Part shown: positions 35,290-46,535 of the stretch, piece by piece
How the letters are laid out: each line of letters begins with the position of its first letter
Numbering within the stretch: the first letter of the stretch is position 1
From: Climacium dendroides
Lineage: Eukaryota > Streptophyta > Bryopsida > Hypnales > Climaciaceae
DNA length: 64,000 nt
Assembly (NCBI GenBank): GCA_950106755.1
Contig: OX467087.1
Span: forward strand, 7,320,047 to 7,384,046
Direction: 5' to 3'
The notes under the pieces: generated by a model
Seen by the model: the letters and a program-made list of their open reading frames with translations, nothing else
Told to the model about the DNA's origin: nothing
Databases searched by the model: none
Program-made: the position numbers and the translations under genes

Positions 35290-35965
35290 ATGAGTTACTA
35301 CAATCAAGGAGGACCGCCTGTTGGAGCCCCGCCTCCACAATTCGGTATGGCTTTATTACTATGTTGTTCCCTGTTTCTTCTGTTTGTTACCTGTAGGTTG
35401 AAATGATGTCTAGCCGTTGTTTTAATCTTGAAACTGATTTTTGTTTATATCATGTGAGGTGAATCACTGCCTTCCTAGTTCGAGACGGATATTGACTATA
35501 GTAGCAGATCTTGGAAGATTTGAATTTTCTCTTCTGGATTTCCTTAGTCTGATTGTGCAAGGTGCTACTTGCAGCTCCCCAAGGGTATCCTCCTCAGGGT
35601 TATCCTCAGCAAGGGTATCCTCCTCAGGGTTATCCCCAGCAAGGATATCCCCAGCAAGGATATCCTCAGCAGCAGCAGTATGATAACCAAAGCAAGAGCC
35701 CATCGTTTTGTGAAGCTTTGTAAGTTCTGTTCAACTATCCCTTGTCCCTTATCTGTGTCGTGATGATCTTTAATATGTTCGATATGGGTGTTATTAACAA
35801 CTATTGAAGGGCACTGAAGGTAAGTAATCATGGTAAGGGCACTACATTGTTCAGGGTAAAGGAGTGTGTTGGTAGTGCGTGGCTTTTAAATTTCTGACAG
35901 GCTGTCTGTTATTTTGCAGTCTGGCTGCTTTGTGCTGCTGTTGTTTGCTTGACGCATGCTTCTAA
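35290..35965 (+). CDS. CYSTM: CYSTM (cysteine-rich transmembrane module) protein, WIH-like
   Basis: Three exons (35,290-35,344, 35,575-35,719, 35,920-35,965) with GT-AG introns join into an uninterrupted 81-residue protein. It starts MSYYNQGGPPVGAPPPQF, continues with about seven GYP(P/Q)Q repeats, a short polar linker (DNQSKSPSFCEA), and ends LAALCCCCLLDACF followed by TAA. The Gly/Tyr/Pro/Gln-rich N-part and the terminal hydrophobic segment with four consecutive cysteines define the plant CYSTM/WIH family: small tail-anchored membrane proteins linked to stress responses and, for WIH1/WIH2 in Arabidopsis, to megasporogenesis. Length and terminal motif fit the family. It is the only gene here that looks intact. 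The start codon is the first ATG after the inferred leader intron. Confidence 0.93.
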
Positions 35966-36650
35966 GCATCGTCTGATCACAACCTGGGTGGCGGAACGAA
36001 GGATTGTACTGCGGGACGCAAATAACATGCACAGGAAATGCTTATGTCTCTGCTGTATAATGACTAATTTCATCAGAAATGGTATTAATTATGTGGATGA
36101 AACACCAGAGACCAACTGAGTTGGTTCTCCAGAAGTTCTCTTTTTTTTAGAATCTGTTTTTAGAGAGCGAGACTCATCAACAGCAGTTGTCGCGGTGAGG
36201 AGAAGTTCTTTGTATTTTGGCTGTGAACTTTGATCTTCTTAATTCAATTGAGATCATTACTGTAATCGCAGCAGCTAGGATTAGGTTTGATTTGAATTAT
36301 TTTTTGGGGTCTGACTTCATTCTATCATGTTAGGTACATATTGAAGGGTTATATACCGGTACTGCAATTTTTGAAAAACTTTGTAGAAGTATTTTGGGAG
36401 CTCTGTATCAAACATGCTCACCTCACTCACAGTTCTGCAATGTCTTCTGAAATCTGAGTTCCTAGATTTCCTTCTTTGCACGAATTTATCTCTATTTGAT
36501 TTTTCGAATGAGAAATTCGCTCACGGTTATTCTCGAAAATTTGTTGATATTTCCTGTTTGAACGATGGAATTGTAAAAGTTTTCTAGAGAAACTTGCTTA
36601 GGGTAAGATGTGTGTATAGATGTACCCCACATATATCCACAATCAAACTT
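35966..36650. other. CYSTM 3' UTR and downstream spacer
   Basis: The first few hundred bases probably contain the 3' UTR, but no polyadenylation signal stands out. No other gene is seen. The composition becomes AT-rich again past about 36,300. Confidence 0.45.
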
Positions 36651-37842
36651 TAACCCCTAAATGTCCAAGGTTTGTTTTGAGCTTCTTGAAATTTGTTCTA
36701 AATTGAACAAAATGTCAACATTTTGATAAGTTGCATTATTATTTTTGGATTTGTAACCATTCAAATTCAAACTAGACATGTTAGAGATCTCATAGGAAAA
36801 GAAAACATAACAATATCACTTATGGATTGAAAGATTATAATGTTTCATCATGAGGATGTTAAAACTATGAAAATCTTTCAATTCTCTTTTTGCATGTCAA
36901 ATTTAAAAAGTTGGTGACTGGAGGGAGCACTCCCCTTTTTTGATATTAGCGTGCGAATAAAACTTTGGACCTTCTATATACTTTTTGAATTTTAAATAAA
37001 ATTAAATGAAAAAATATGAATAGATTTTTCTACTTTGAAAGTTTATGTTTTGAATTATTGATATTTTTATTTGTTAAAAATAATTAATTATAAATTTTTG
37101 AAGTAAAAAGATACATTGTAGAATTGAAAAATAACTTTCACTCCCTTGTATTATGTAAGAAAAAATTGTCTAAAAAATGAATAAAAATTTCCTAAAAATA
37201 ACTCTATTGAAAGTTCATTTTTAGTTGAATATTGATGCAATGGTCATCTAAATGTGTTCTCTAAAAATATTTGAGTTAAAAAAACATGCCATTTTAGTGC
37301 ATTTTTAACCTCTTCTAGAAATCATTCCATATTTTATTTGAGTTTGAAATTTTGGGAGTAGAATCCTATAGTCATTAGTAATTAATGCTCAAAATTTGAA
37401 GCTAAAATTATAATTTATTAGAAACCACTTTGGTTTGTTGTAGAACTAAGTGAACCCTTCAAGGTTGGAGACTAAAAAATTACAAGGTTAAAGGGCCTAA
37501 TATGTATAACTCCAATCAATTTATGGCTTCTTAAAATCTACTCTATAATTTTTTTAAATGAATTTGAATGTGATTTTTTCTCCAAGATCTAGTGTATATG
37601 GGGCTCGTTTTTAAGAGCTCTCAACAATAGGAAGTCAAGATTACAATGGATACCCTTGCACAAAATTGTGAATTGAAAAATTGCTATCATTTATTTTTAA
37701 GATTAGATTTTTGATGCTAAAATTAGACTTTAAGAACTTTCTAAAAATTATGAATTACTTAAAATAGCAACTTGGTTAGGTTTTATTTAACTTCAAAGTT
37801 TCACAAACACCAAATTTTGGTGCCTCGGGCATTTAGGGGTTA
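36651..37842. mobile_element. TAACCCCTAAATG-family element, copy 2, with nested insertion
   Basis: It starts TAACCCCTAAATGTCCAAGG and ends GGTGCCTCGGGCATTTAGGG followed by GTTA, matching both ends of the element at 2,123-2,515. Internal words such as CAAACTAGACATGTTAGAGA and ATAGCAACTTGGTTAGG are also shared. A 544 bp element is inserted in it at 36,920-37,463, so this one is the older of the two. Confidence 0.75.
36920..37463. mobile_element. 544 bp MITE-like repeat R1, copy 1
   Basis: It starts GGAGGGAGCACTCCCC and ends GTAGAACTAAGTGAACCC. The flanks GTTGGTGACT (36,910-36,919) and GTTGGAGACT (37,464-37,473) agree at nine of ten bases and look like a target duplication. The interior closely matches 48,086-48,631 and more distantly 54,320-54,800. 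No protein is encoded. A 9-10 bp duplication would suit a Mutator-like origin, though the inverted ends are very short. Confidence 0.75.
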
Positions 37843-37917
37843 AAAATTCAACACCAATTGTTTGCAATAAAATATCTTGTAAAACCATGAAAATTAACTT
37901 TAAAAATTCACCAAAAA

Positions 37918-38144
37918 TGTCAACAGTTATCATGTGGTTATCATTGTTTCATGGGTTTGCATATTAATTACAATTTTTTGCATCATTACAATGCGATTGT
38001 AAGTAAGACACTATAAAGATGCGATAACAATGTGAAGTAATGTATTGTAATGATGCGACAAATTGTAATTGATGTGCGAACCCATGAAACAATGATAACA
38101 ATATGATAACTGTTGACAAATTGTAGGGTCTAAACTTTGTGATG
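37918..38144. mobile_element. Foldback MITE, copy 2 (left end truncated)
   Basis: It matches the palindromic element at 29,121-29,404: TTTCATGGGTTTGCATATTA at the left, CGAACCCATGAAACAATGAT at the right, and the end TAGGGTCTAAACTTTGTGAT. The outer left part with the CACAAAG terminus is missing. It starts within 80 bp of the end of the preceding nested element. Confidence 0.78.
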
Positions 38145-38889
38145 ACTTCTTTAAAAGAACAAGGGTTCATTGGATTTGCAACACTGTAGTGAACCATTTT
38201 TATTTTTATTTTTATTTTTATTTTTTATTAATTATTATTATTATTATTTATTTTTATTCTATTTTATTTTTTAATTTACTTTTAAAAAAATATTTTTTAT
38301 TATTACAATAATATCATTGATATAACCTAAAAAATCATTATTATTACTATTTTATATATTATTATAATATAAATTATACTATAAAAATTGAATAAATATA
38401 GAATAATATTATTATAATACTAAAAAATTCATTTAATTTAAGAAATATAAATGCATTTAAATTTAATTTTTGTAATATTATAGAAGCAAGACGTGGGCTC
38501 TAAAGAATCTTCTTCAAAAATAATATTATACGTTTACATTAAAAAACTTGTTTTTACAATATGTAGATGGGGATTATTCTTAGAATTTGAGTAATATTAT
38601 TTATAGAGATCGAGGGATCACTAACATATATCTATTGTAGCCACATGTATTAAAGAGGGTATTTAAATCAAAACTATCACATACTTGGAATACTCAAAGT
38701 ATATTCTAGACACATCCTAATTAGATTCTCAAACTATTATATATAGAACACACATTAATAGACCAACAATCCCCCCAAAAATCTTCCAAAAATGAACCTT
38801 TGTCTCATTATCCTAAATCCATTCTGGGATCACTGGAATAGACACAAGGTAGAAAGAAAGAAGTTCAAACTTTGGGCATCATCCACATA
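38145..38889. other. AT-rich stretch with (TTTTTA)n tract
   Basis: A (TTTTTA)n-like tract and very AT-rich DNA occupy about 38,195-38,480. No gene is seen. Confidence 0.6.
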
Positions 38890-39720
38890 GCGTTGCCGAA
38901 CGGCACTTTGAAGTCCAAGAACATACATTGAAGCTAGAGAATGATGTAGTAACCGCAGTGCTTTGAGCAAGAATCATCAAATCATTCATTATACGATTTG
39001 TCTCCTCTTCCCACTAATGTGGAAGAGTACCCTCCGTGATCAAGCTGCAAGGAGAAACACACAAACATTATAAGCTACGGGGATGGTTAAAAATGGTAAT
39101 ACCAATGAAGCAGACACTTGACAACCAGGGAACCGAATTTGCAATCAAAGAAGGCAACGTAGACTAAACTCTCACATATCCACAATATTTGAACTACAGA
39201 CCGCGTGTTTACCGATTGAAAACCCGATCAAGATTATGCCATTGAAGGTCTCGGCAATGGTTACCCAAACCGGACCACCTCGTCCTTGAAAATTATAAGC
39301 TTGTGCCTAGTCTATCTCACATGTTGGATAACTGAAATCTCAAGATTGAGAAGAAGGATTTCTGAGACTCTCCAGGATACTTCATTCATAGGCTAGTCCT
39401 ACCTCAATTTACTAGGGTTGAAAAAATATACACTCATACTTCTTGTCAGATGCAGCAATACTCATGAATACTTTATAATCTGTGGAGATCATTAGAAAAA
39501 AATGAGTCCTCAAAGGGGCATTTCTTCTTCACTCAAAGATTGCTTTAGATTTGAAGCTTTCACAATTGTGTTGGCAACCTCGAATGCTAGAATGCCAATC
39601 TTGTTTGCTTTCGAAATGACCCCTGCTGCGAAAGTTGCCCTAGTAGGGTTCGCAATTGAATTTGCAAGGTTGTCCAATATTTCCATAGCCTTATCCAAGA
39701 CCTGTCACATTTAAACACTG
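38890..39720 (-). pseudogene. PSI: PSI / PSK SIMULATOR-like (DUF3475) pseudogene
   Basis: On the minus strand KAMEILDNLANSIAN, then NKIGILAFEVANTIVKASNL and KQSLSEEEMPL match the start of the DUF3475 region of plant PSI proteins, which are plasma-membrane associated and linked to phytosulfokine-type growth signalling. After a gap with stops, IFKDEVVRFG and, in another frame, NHCRDLQWHNLDRVFNR match the later [20 protein letters not shown] block, and IMNDLMILAQSTA may be the following helix. An AG directly upstream of the first block fits an exon start. Frameshifts and stops separate the blocks, so it is a fragment. The DUF668 half is not seen. Confidence 0.82.
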
Positions 39721-40889
39721 AAATAAGCCTATGAAACTTTCATTTTTATCCTAATTCCTGAACAAGCACGGATGAACCACAATTAGAAAACTATACTAAT
39801 CAGAATACTCCATTAACACCTAAATGATCAAGGATTCATGGATTAAAAATGAACAATTCAATTGATTGTACTACAAAAAATCAATAATTTATACCGGGCA
39901 AAATTTTAAATCACCAAAATCAATATGTGAAAAGCATTCGGCATGCGTTGGTCGAAAACTAAAATGAAATTGGGCAAAAGAAAGTCTGCAATATGACCTA
40001 CTTCCAGAATCCATGCCCATTCAGCTATGCGTAGCTGCTTCACAGGACATTTTGTGAATTCACCAATTTGCAGGACCTAGCAACAGAATCAAACAGAGGG
40101 GAGCAGTCAAGGCACGCATCCTTGAAGCATGCACCCTTTTGGCAACTATCTATAAACGTCATACTTCACACAGAACTGACTCTACTAGACAAGATTCTAG
40201 AAGCTTCGCTGGTGCTGTCTACATTACAAACCAACAGCACAAGCCTTTTGGGGAACTAAAGCAGAGTGTAGGCTTCATCTCCCCTGCCTTGACAGCAAAG
40301 TGACACATCCACAACAAAAGATTTCTTTCAATTATAGTCTCAGCAACGGATGGAATTGAAGGAATGTCTAAGCTCGAGATTTTGGTCGCCAAATTCCATA
40401 ACCGAAAGAGATTCAAGGAAGTGAAGCTTAAGATTCCACTTCTCAAACACTGAAACCAAGATTAATGAATCTCAAAGCATTCAACGAAAGGGCAGCACAT
40501 GGCAAAGCTACAACAGATGTTGGCCGTTTGGTCAAACTATGATACACACTCCAATCGATCAATATGCTTCAATCAAAAAGTCTGCAACGATTCCATAAGG
40601 AGACGCTCGCATCAGTCCCTATGAATGAAATTAGCGATGTAGTATAGTACTCTCAAGCGTGCCAACCACTAAATCAAATGCTACAAGTGTTTGTACGTAC
40701 CTCAAGGTCAACTTTCCCCGGCGACGAAGTTCCCCCGTTATTGTAAGCGTTCCCCGATGGGACCCATAACGAAGTTCCCCGTCAAGGGAGCGTAAGTGTC
40801 TCCTCACAGGGCCCATAACAAGACGTGAAGACTCCAAAGAATCACCTAAAAAAACAATTCTACATATTTGAGTTATAACAAAAGCATCC
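39721..40889. other. Noncoding stretch between gene remnants
   Basis: No recognisable gene is seen. Upstream exons of the PSI gene could lie here but none is identified. At about 40,710-40,815 the words ACGAAGTTCCCC, CCCATAAC and TCCCCGATGGGACCC repeat in a short diverged duplication, which gives a spurious 68-codon ORF. Confidence 0.4.
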
Positions 40890-41300
40890 TAAATAATACC
40901 TTTTGAATGTAAATATTTAAATTTAGAATCTTTTGAAGGATTCCCTTTTATTATGTTATACCCATTTTTTTCTTAATGTTTGGAGTGCAGTTATTGTATC
41001 TAATTCAATTGGATCACATTTATTTTTATTCGTAGATTTGTAGAGAACATCCATATTAAAAAAACTCTTCAAATGGTTTATATTTCTTTACGTTGGACTT
41101 CATACGAGATGGAGGGGTTAATTTATGTTGTTTGTATTGTCTTTTGGGGTCTATAGATTGGCCAATATATAATACTTGCAAGTGTCTTCTACTATTTAAA
41201 ACTCTTTCAAAATGCAAGTTTTCCACAATTAAAAAACAAAAGGTCAATTGATCATCTTGCTCACTTGAATCATTATTTGGTAGATGCGGCACAATCCATC
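40890..41300 (-). pseudogene. GIY-YIG-type nuclease-like ORF remnant
   Basis: A 78-codon minus-strand ORF contains LQVLYIGQSIDPKRQYKQHK followed by TPPSRMKSNVKKYKPFEEFF. YIGQS followed by P.R...H resembles the second half of the GIY-YIG motif and the arginine/histidine that follow it in these nucleases. After a one-base shift the coding appears to continue with NMDVLYKSTNKNKCDPIELD, TITALQTLRKKW and, after another shift, NIIKGNPSKDSKFKYLHSK. The first GIY block is not clear. Two frame breaks suggest a pseudogene. The family assignment is by motif only. Confidence 0.5.
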
Positions 41301-42210
41301 AGTAATACCCTCAGTAGAAGAAGCCATTCTAGCCTATGTCCTCCAATATACAAATATATATTAGTCAAAAGTATATGATAGGAATCCAATTACAATATAG
41401 GGTCTAATAAATTTTTTATTTAAGAAGGTTGTATATAGAGAAAAACAGCATAAATTATCGAATAAAAAATTTGTATTTTCATAAGATGAATTTGAGAGGT
41501 ACAAAGAATAGGAAGAATAGATCATACTACAATTGTCGGCGACGAAGGTCAACATCCGGTCTACTGGAGAGAAGTTGCTCCCTCTAAAAAAACAAAGCAA
41601 GTGCTAAAAGTTAAGTAGTGACTACATTTTCATCTACTTCAGTATTTGTGATTTGCTTGATGACATGTTAGATAAAATTTTGTGGCACCATTGCACTAGC
41701 AATTCAGAGGTGAGGTTTATTCCCATGTTTTATAGTTGCCATAAAATCACAGCAGTGTACATAGTGCACCAATGAATTAAGGTTTAAATTGCCCCCTTCA
41801 AGCATGAAACTAATTAAAAACACTTGCGTAGCCATGGAAGTAACAACTCCAAGTTTAAGGTAATACGTGGTCTTACCTCACTCAAAACAGCTTGATCAAT
41901 GTTTTTTTTAGCTTAAAGATTGGCATTTCTTGAGCTCATTTGCAATCTACACATACAAGCCAGAGTTGGAGACTTACATCAAATCATATAAAACCTTTCA
42001 CAAAGAACCATGCCCCTCACAAAAGCATCCACCCACCTACTTGCGGCAGAAGAACCCCAAACAACCTAATAACCTAAGATGTTGGACATTTGATCGCAAG
42101 GCAACCTTGAACCCTCTCGTAGCTTGCAAATTGTGATGTCTTATTGAAATCTTATTCATTAATGTTGGTCTTAATCTTAACGTTTCCTCTTCTAATTGTT
42201 GTGTGGTTAG
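41301..42210. other. Noncoding stretch
   Basis: No gene is supported. ORFs at 41,361-41,600 and 41,930-42,136 show no motif. The part just before 42,211 may be an intron of the proteasome remnant. Confidence 0.4.
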
Positions 42211-42480
42211 ATGGTTGGTAGGTATCCTTATGTCATGGGAACATCAGTGTTGGAAATCAAATTCAAAGACGGCAATCTTCTGGCGTCCGATATAGCAAGT
42301 ATATTTCTCTTTGTTTCTTTGCTTCTTTGGCAATTTGGTGAGGTGGGGATTTCCAATGTAAATTAAGATAGCAAAATTTTGTCTTTTGTATTGTTTTTCT
42401 TTTGTAGGATCTTATGGTTCAACTGTGAGGTACAAAAGTATTGAGCGCTTGAAAGTGGCAGGGAAGATCACTATGCAATC
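42211..42480 (+). pseudogene. PBG1: Proteasome subunit beta type-4 fragment, intron retained
   Basis: The first part (about 42,211-42,298) reads GRYPYVMGTSVLEIKFKDGN then LLASDIA. A GT-AG intron at 42,299-42,407 follows, and the second part (42,408-about 42,470) reads SYGSTVRYKSIERLKVAGKI. Together they match the PYVTGTSV...GGSYGSTLRYKSVERLK segment near the mature start of the 20S proteasome beta-4 subunit. The glycine at the splice junction is read as arginine. After GKITM the match ends. The retained intron shows it derives from genomic DNA and not from a processed mRNA. Confidence 0.85.
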
Positions 42481-43189
42481 ATGCATAAGATGGGAGAAAA
42501 CAAATCTCTTGCGTTTGTGACTACTTTTCATAAATATGGATCCAGAACCTGAAAGTATCTAAATGCATTGAAAACACATCACACATGTGACCAACATATT
42601 TATAGTTTTTTCTTGTCGATGCACTATATCGTTGTGCTCTATACGGAGACAGTATGTAGCATTTATTTTCTCCTTATGGCTTCCTTCTCATCAATTTTTC
42701 TGATAGGGCCCATAATAAAGTTGCAAATCCAATGGACCTTTGTTGCTCTAAAAATGTAGTCCAAGTGTTGGTCACCACCTAAAACAATCGCTTTTCCCAC
42801 ACATAATGTACATTGCATAAGACCTAAAATATAACATGTGAGCTAATATATGCCAAAATATATACATTGCACCACTTCAGGAAGGACATAATCAATTCTC
42901 CAAAAAATTTAAAATATTCTTGGAGTCCCTTCCCAAAATATTGTAGTAATCATAATCCTTGAATACACTCATCTTGAGTTCATGCACTAAATATAGAAAA
43001 TGTAGGCTAATTCTAATTGCAACATGTATTACCTCAGTTGCTAATATGTGAACCTAGGACCTTCAACCCATGAGCCTAGGAATCTAAGTACCTATATAAT
43101 CAGCACCATTCATAATTATAGGGTGCCTATGTTATAGAACACCTTCAATGGTTATAAGTACCTTTGTTCTTGGTGCTTATATTATAGAC
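42481..43189. other. Noncoding stretch
   Basis: No gene or clear repeat is seen. The ORF at 42,568-42,759 is hydrophobic but has no family motif. Confidence 0.4.
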
Positions 43190-43600
43190 AATATTACAAC
43201 CATTAGGATTGGCATTTTTCAATCCTATAACTAAATTCTCAATAATTTAGTATTTTGAATCCTTCTCTACTTTTTTCTACTTACTATTTTAATGCCAATT
43301 TGCCTTGAATAATAAATCCAAAGAAGCACCACCATTTTAGACCATTTTCATACAAATGTGACCTTGTGAAGATTGAAGAATAGCTGCCCTATTTTTTGTA
43401 AGGCCTCCAAAAGAATTTCTATCAATTGAAACGCTAATATCTTGCAATGCACATAGTGGAAATTTAAAAAAAAAATTTAACATCTTTTCAAATCAAAATA
43501 CTACAAGATCCTATGGTTACATGTGTACAACAATAGGTTTTTCTTAGAATTTGGTACTTGTACTAGAAATGGCATTTCAGTGAAAAGATAGTCAAGTAAC
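43190..43600 (-). repeat. Dispersed repeat R3, copy 3
   Basis: It has the same orientation as 24,530-25,085 and is inverted relative to 1,050-1,690. Shared words include CTACTTACTATTTT, ATCTTGCAATGC, CTACAAGATCCTATGG and TTTGGTACTTGTACTAGAAA. Confidence 0.6.
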
Positions 43601-46303
43601 TTTAGGAGTTAGTATGTAGAATATCCATCCATTAACCCCTATAGGAGCATGTAAGAATCCATTCATAGGATCTTGTACTTTATTTATCTAAGATCATGTG
43701 GTAAAAATTTCATAAAGTTTGAGTGTAAAGATTGGAAGATATTAGCATTCTAAGTTGAAAAATAATTTTTTTTTGAACACTAGCCTACAATTTCAAATGA
43801 CTTTGACTACCATTTCTAGAATTCTTTTGTATTATGGACTTTGAATTAAAAAAAAATTGTGTTTAAGAATTGAATTGAAAGTCCTAAAAATAATTTCAAA
43901 ACTTCCCCGCTTGATTTTCATTCTTTAAAAAATTATTATGTAAAAGTAGGTTTAAAATTGAATTAATATTCTATTGTTAATAGCTCTACGATGGAATTGA
44001 AATACAATAATTGCAACAATGAGATTTTTCTAGCAAGTAAACTTAAGGCTTAGCACCTAAATGTCAAGAATCTTCTCCATAATTGACAATTTGAAAAAAA
44101 AAATCATCATAAAGTTCTATTTGGAAGAATACTTTGGAATTGGTATTCAAATAAAAGTTGTAGATCTTGAGTTTTAGATTTCATCCATACAATTAGATTT
44201 ACCATTGCTATCACCAATATTTTTTTCTAAATTTGGAAAGAAAAATTTCAAATCTTTTTTAAAATTTGATAACAAGCAAAATGTTATCTTTTGTTGAGTA
44301 AAATTTGTTGGAATGGATCTGAAATGAAGTTAACTTGACATGGTGATTTTTGGAATTATATATATATATATACACACATATATATGACCTCATTTTTGCA
44401 AATCCAATTTTGAACTAGAGTCAATGCAACATTAGCTTTGTCAACCACTTGACATACTTTCACATTTATAATTTTAGAAAAATAATTATTGTAGTGATAC
44501 CAAATCCAACCATTAGATAGGATAATGACTTGATAAAGTATCTCCACAAATTAGGATGACTTTTGTTTGAGTAGTAATGAGAAAAAATAAGAATACCAAT
44601 TTTTACGTTGTCTAGAAAGTGGACATCAGAGCATTTAGGAGCTAAAAGACATAGGCCCCTATGACCAAGGTAGTCACCAAAACGTAGGGATTTTTGGCCC
44701 AATAGGTGCATTTTCTATTTCTACAATGAATAGTCAAGTCATTCATTGGCCACTTTTTGGCCTCAACATTGTTTAAGGGTTAACCTTGTCAAATTTTTTT
44801 TTTTTGAAAAATTATGAAAATTGTATTCAAAAGTGAATCCTATAAGTTATTTTTTCAAAAAGATGCATAAAGTCCCCAAAACAAGATTGTTCATAACTTT
44901 CACATCACTAATCCAAATGGAATGAATCAAAGTTTCACATGTAGACAAAAATATGATCTATAAGATATAAAAATGTAAAAATATAATTTCAATTTTTTGT
45001 GGATTTATTTTTTTGCTTGGTGACATGAAAATTATATTTAGGATGGCATAAATTTTACTCATGGGCACCAATTGAAATTAAACTTTTATTCCACAAAGCT
45101 AAGAAGTTTTTCTATCTTATGAGGAAGTTTTAAGAAGTTTTACTAAAAATTGTGGTCATAGGAACTTGCCCAAAATCCATTTTCTCTTTTGAGGGGACAA
45201 TAGTCCTTTAGGGATTAAGTTAGGCCGTTTATTTGTTTATTACGTAGAGATCTTCTAGACTGTACATCCCTAGTTGCATTCTTAGAAAGTTATTAAATTT
45301 CAAAAGATTTATGGATCAAAAAATAGAAATTACTTTTACTTTGACAATTATTGTGACAATAGCACAACGCACACTAGTTCTATATTGCACTAGCATGTGG
45401 TGTCTTTTATTTACAACTTAACTACAAACCTAAATACAAGCCAATCTCCATAAATTGAACAGAATATTACAATAGTTTCATTGCCAATAGTCTTCCTTGC
45501 ATTGGCTTAGAGGGAAATAAGGTAAGCTTATGTACACCCATGATCAACTCTGCCCTCAAAATATAATACTTACATTTGGGTCAAAATGTGTCACAAAAAT
45601 CTAGATGTTGTTAATAAAATATGTACATAATCAAAACATGTGAGTCTAAGAGTCTAACGGTGAATTTTATATCAAACTATGATGATGGAATGTATTCACT
45701 TATAAAGAAGTGTCTGAGTGCCTCTTTACATGTATTGGTCATCGAGGGAATTGCATAGCGGGTGCTACAAGGAAAAATAGGAATTGCACTTTCATGTGAA
45801 CCTGGTGGGTGGGGAGGGAAACAATAAAAAATTTACACGTATTAGATTCACTAGTCTCCGCTAATGAGGTTGTCCATCAGTATCAGTGAAATTTCAACTC
45901 CTCTTTTCCCGCTTACCTACCCCAGCAAGACAATCGGTGGAGCCGCTTTTGTCTTCTTGCTTGAATTAGCTGTAAACTTGCCCATTGGGCGAGCATGTAA
46001 GGAGACCTTGAGTTGAGACCATGATCAAACAAAAATAGCATACTATAAAAATAGGTGCCACACAAGGGTGACATTTCTCACCCATAAGTTTTTGGCTTAA
46101 AAATCTAATATGTATTCTATTTTGAAATAAAATTTAATATTCAAAATTTAAATTTCTATTTTGATGTTCAATCTTCAATGCAATGTACATACGAAACAAA
46201 ATCTCATTTTCAATGTCTAATAAAATTCCAGTTTCAATTTTGTACTAAATTGCATAAGAAACTAATATCTAAATATGAATGAATAATGCAAATTCAATGT
46301 CAC
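43601..46303. other. Noncoding repeat-rich stretch
   Basis: No gene is seen. It holds a short TA/CA tract (44,355-44,386) and, at about 44,880-44,950, words like ATAACTTTCACATCA and CCAAATGGAATGAATCAAAG related to 1,590-1,640. The ORFs at 44,356-44,711 on the minus strand are not recognised. Confidence 0.45.
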
Positions 46304-46535
46304 TAGTGTGCCTTGTGCCATTGTCATTGTCAAAAGAAAAAAAATCCTATTGATTTTATTAACTCTTAAAAATTTCCAAATTCAATATTTTGGTCATAAG
46401 TCAAAGCAACATGAAACAAAATCTATGCACCCTTCTTCACAAAGTGCTATCCAACGATACAAAGAATGTGGTCAGGGGATGCATGGTTCTAGAGATCTCA
46501 CCATAACAAACAAAACAAAGTATCTAACTTAAGAT
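46304..46535 (+). repeat. Repeat family R2, single unit
   Basis: It has the layout of the units at 27,472-27,945: GTGTGCCTTGTGCCATTG, GCACCCTTCTTCACAAAG, GGGGATGCATGGTTCTAGAG and an AACAAACAAAACAAAG end. Confidence 0.7.

Noticed and set aside
35464..35831. Minus-strand and alternate-frame ORFs over the CYSTM second exon
   Set aside because: Shadows of the GYPQQ repeat exon; the repeat has no stops in several frames.
41361..41600. 79-codon minus-strand ORF next to the GIY-YIG remnant as its upstream exon
   Set aside because: No GIY motif or splice evidence connects it.
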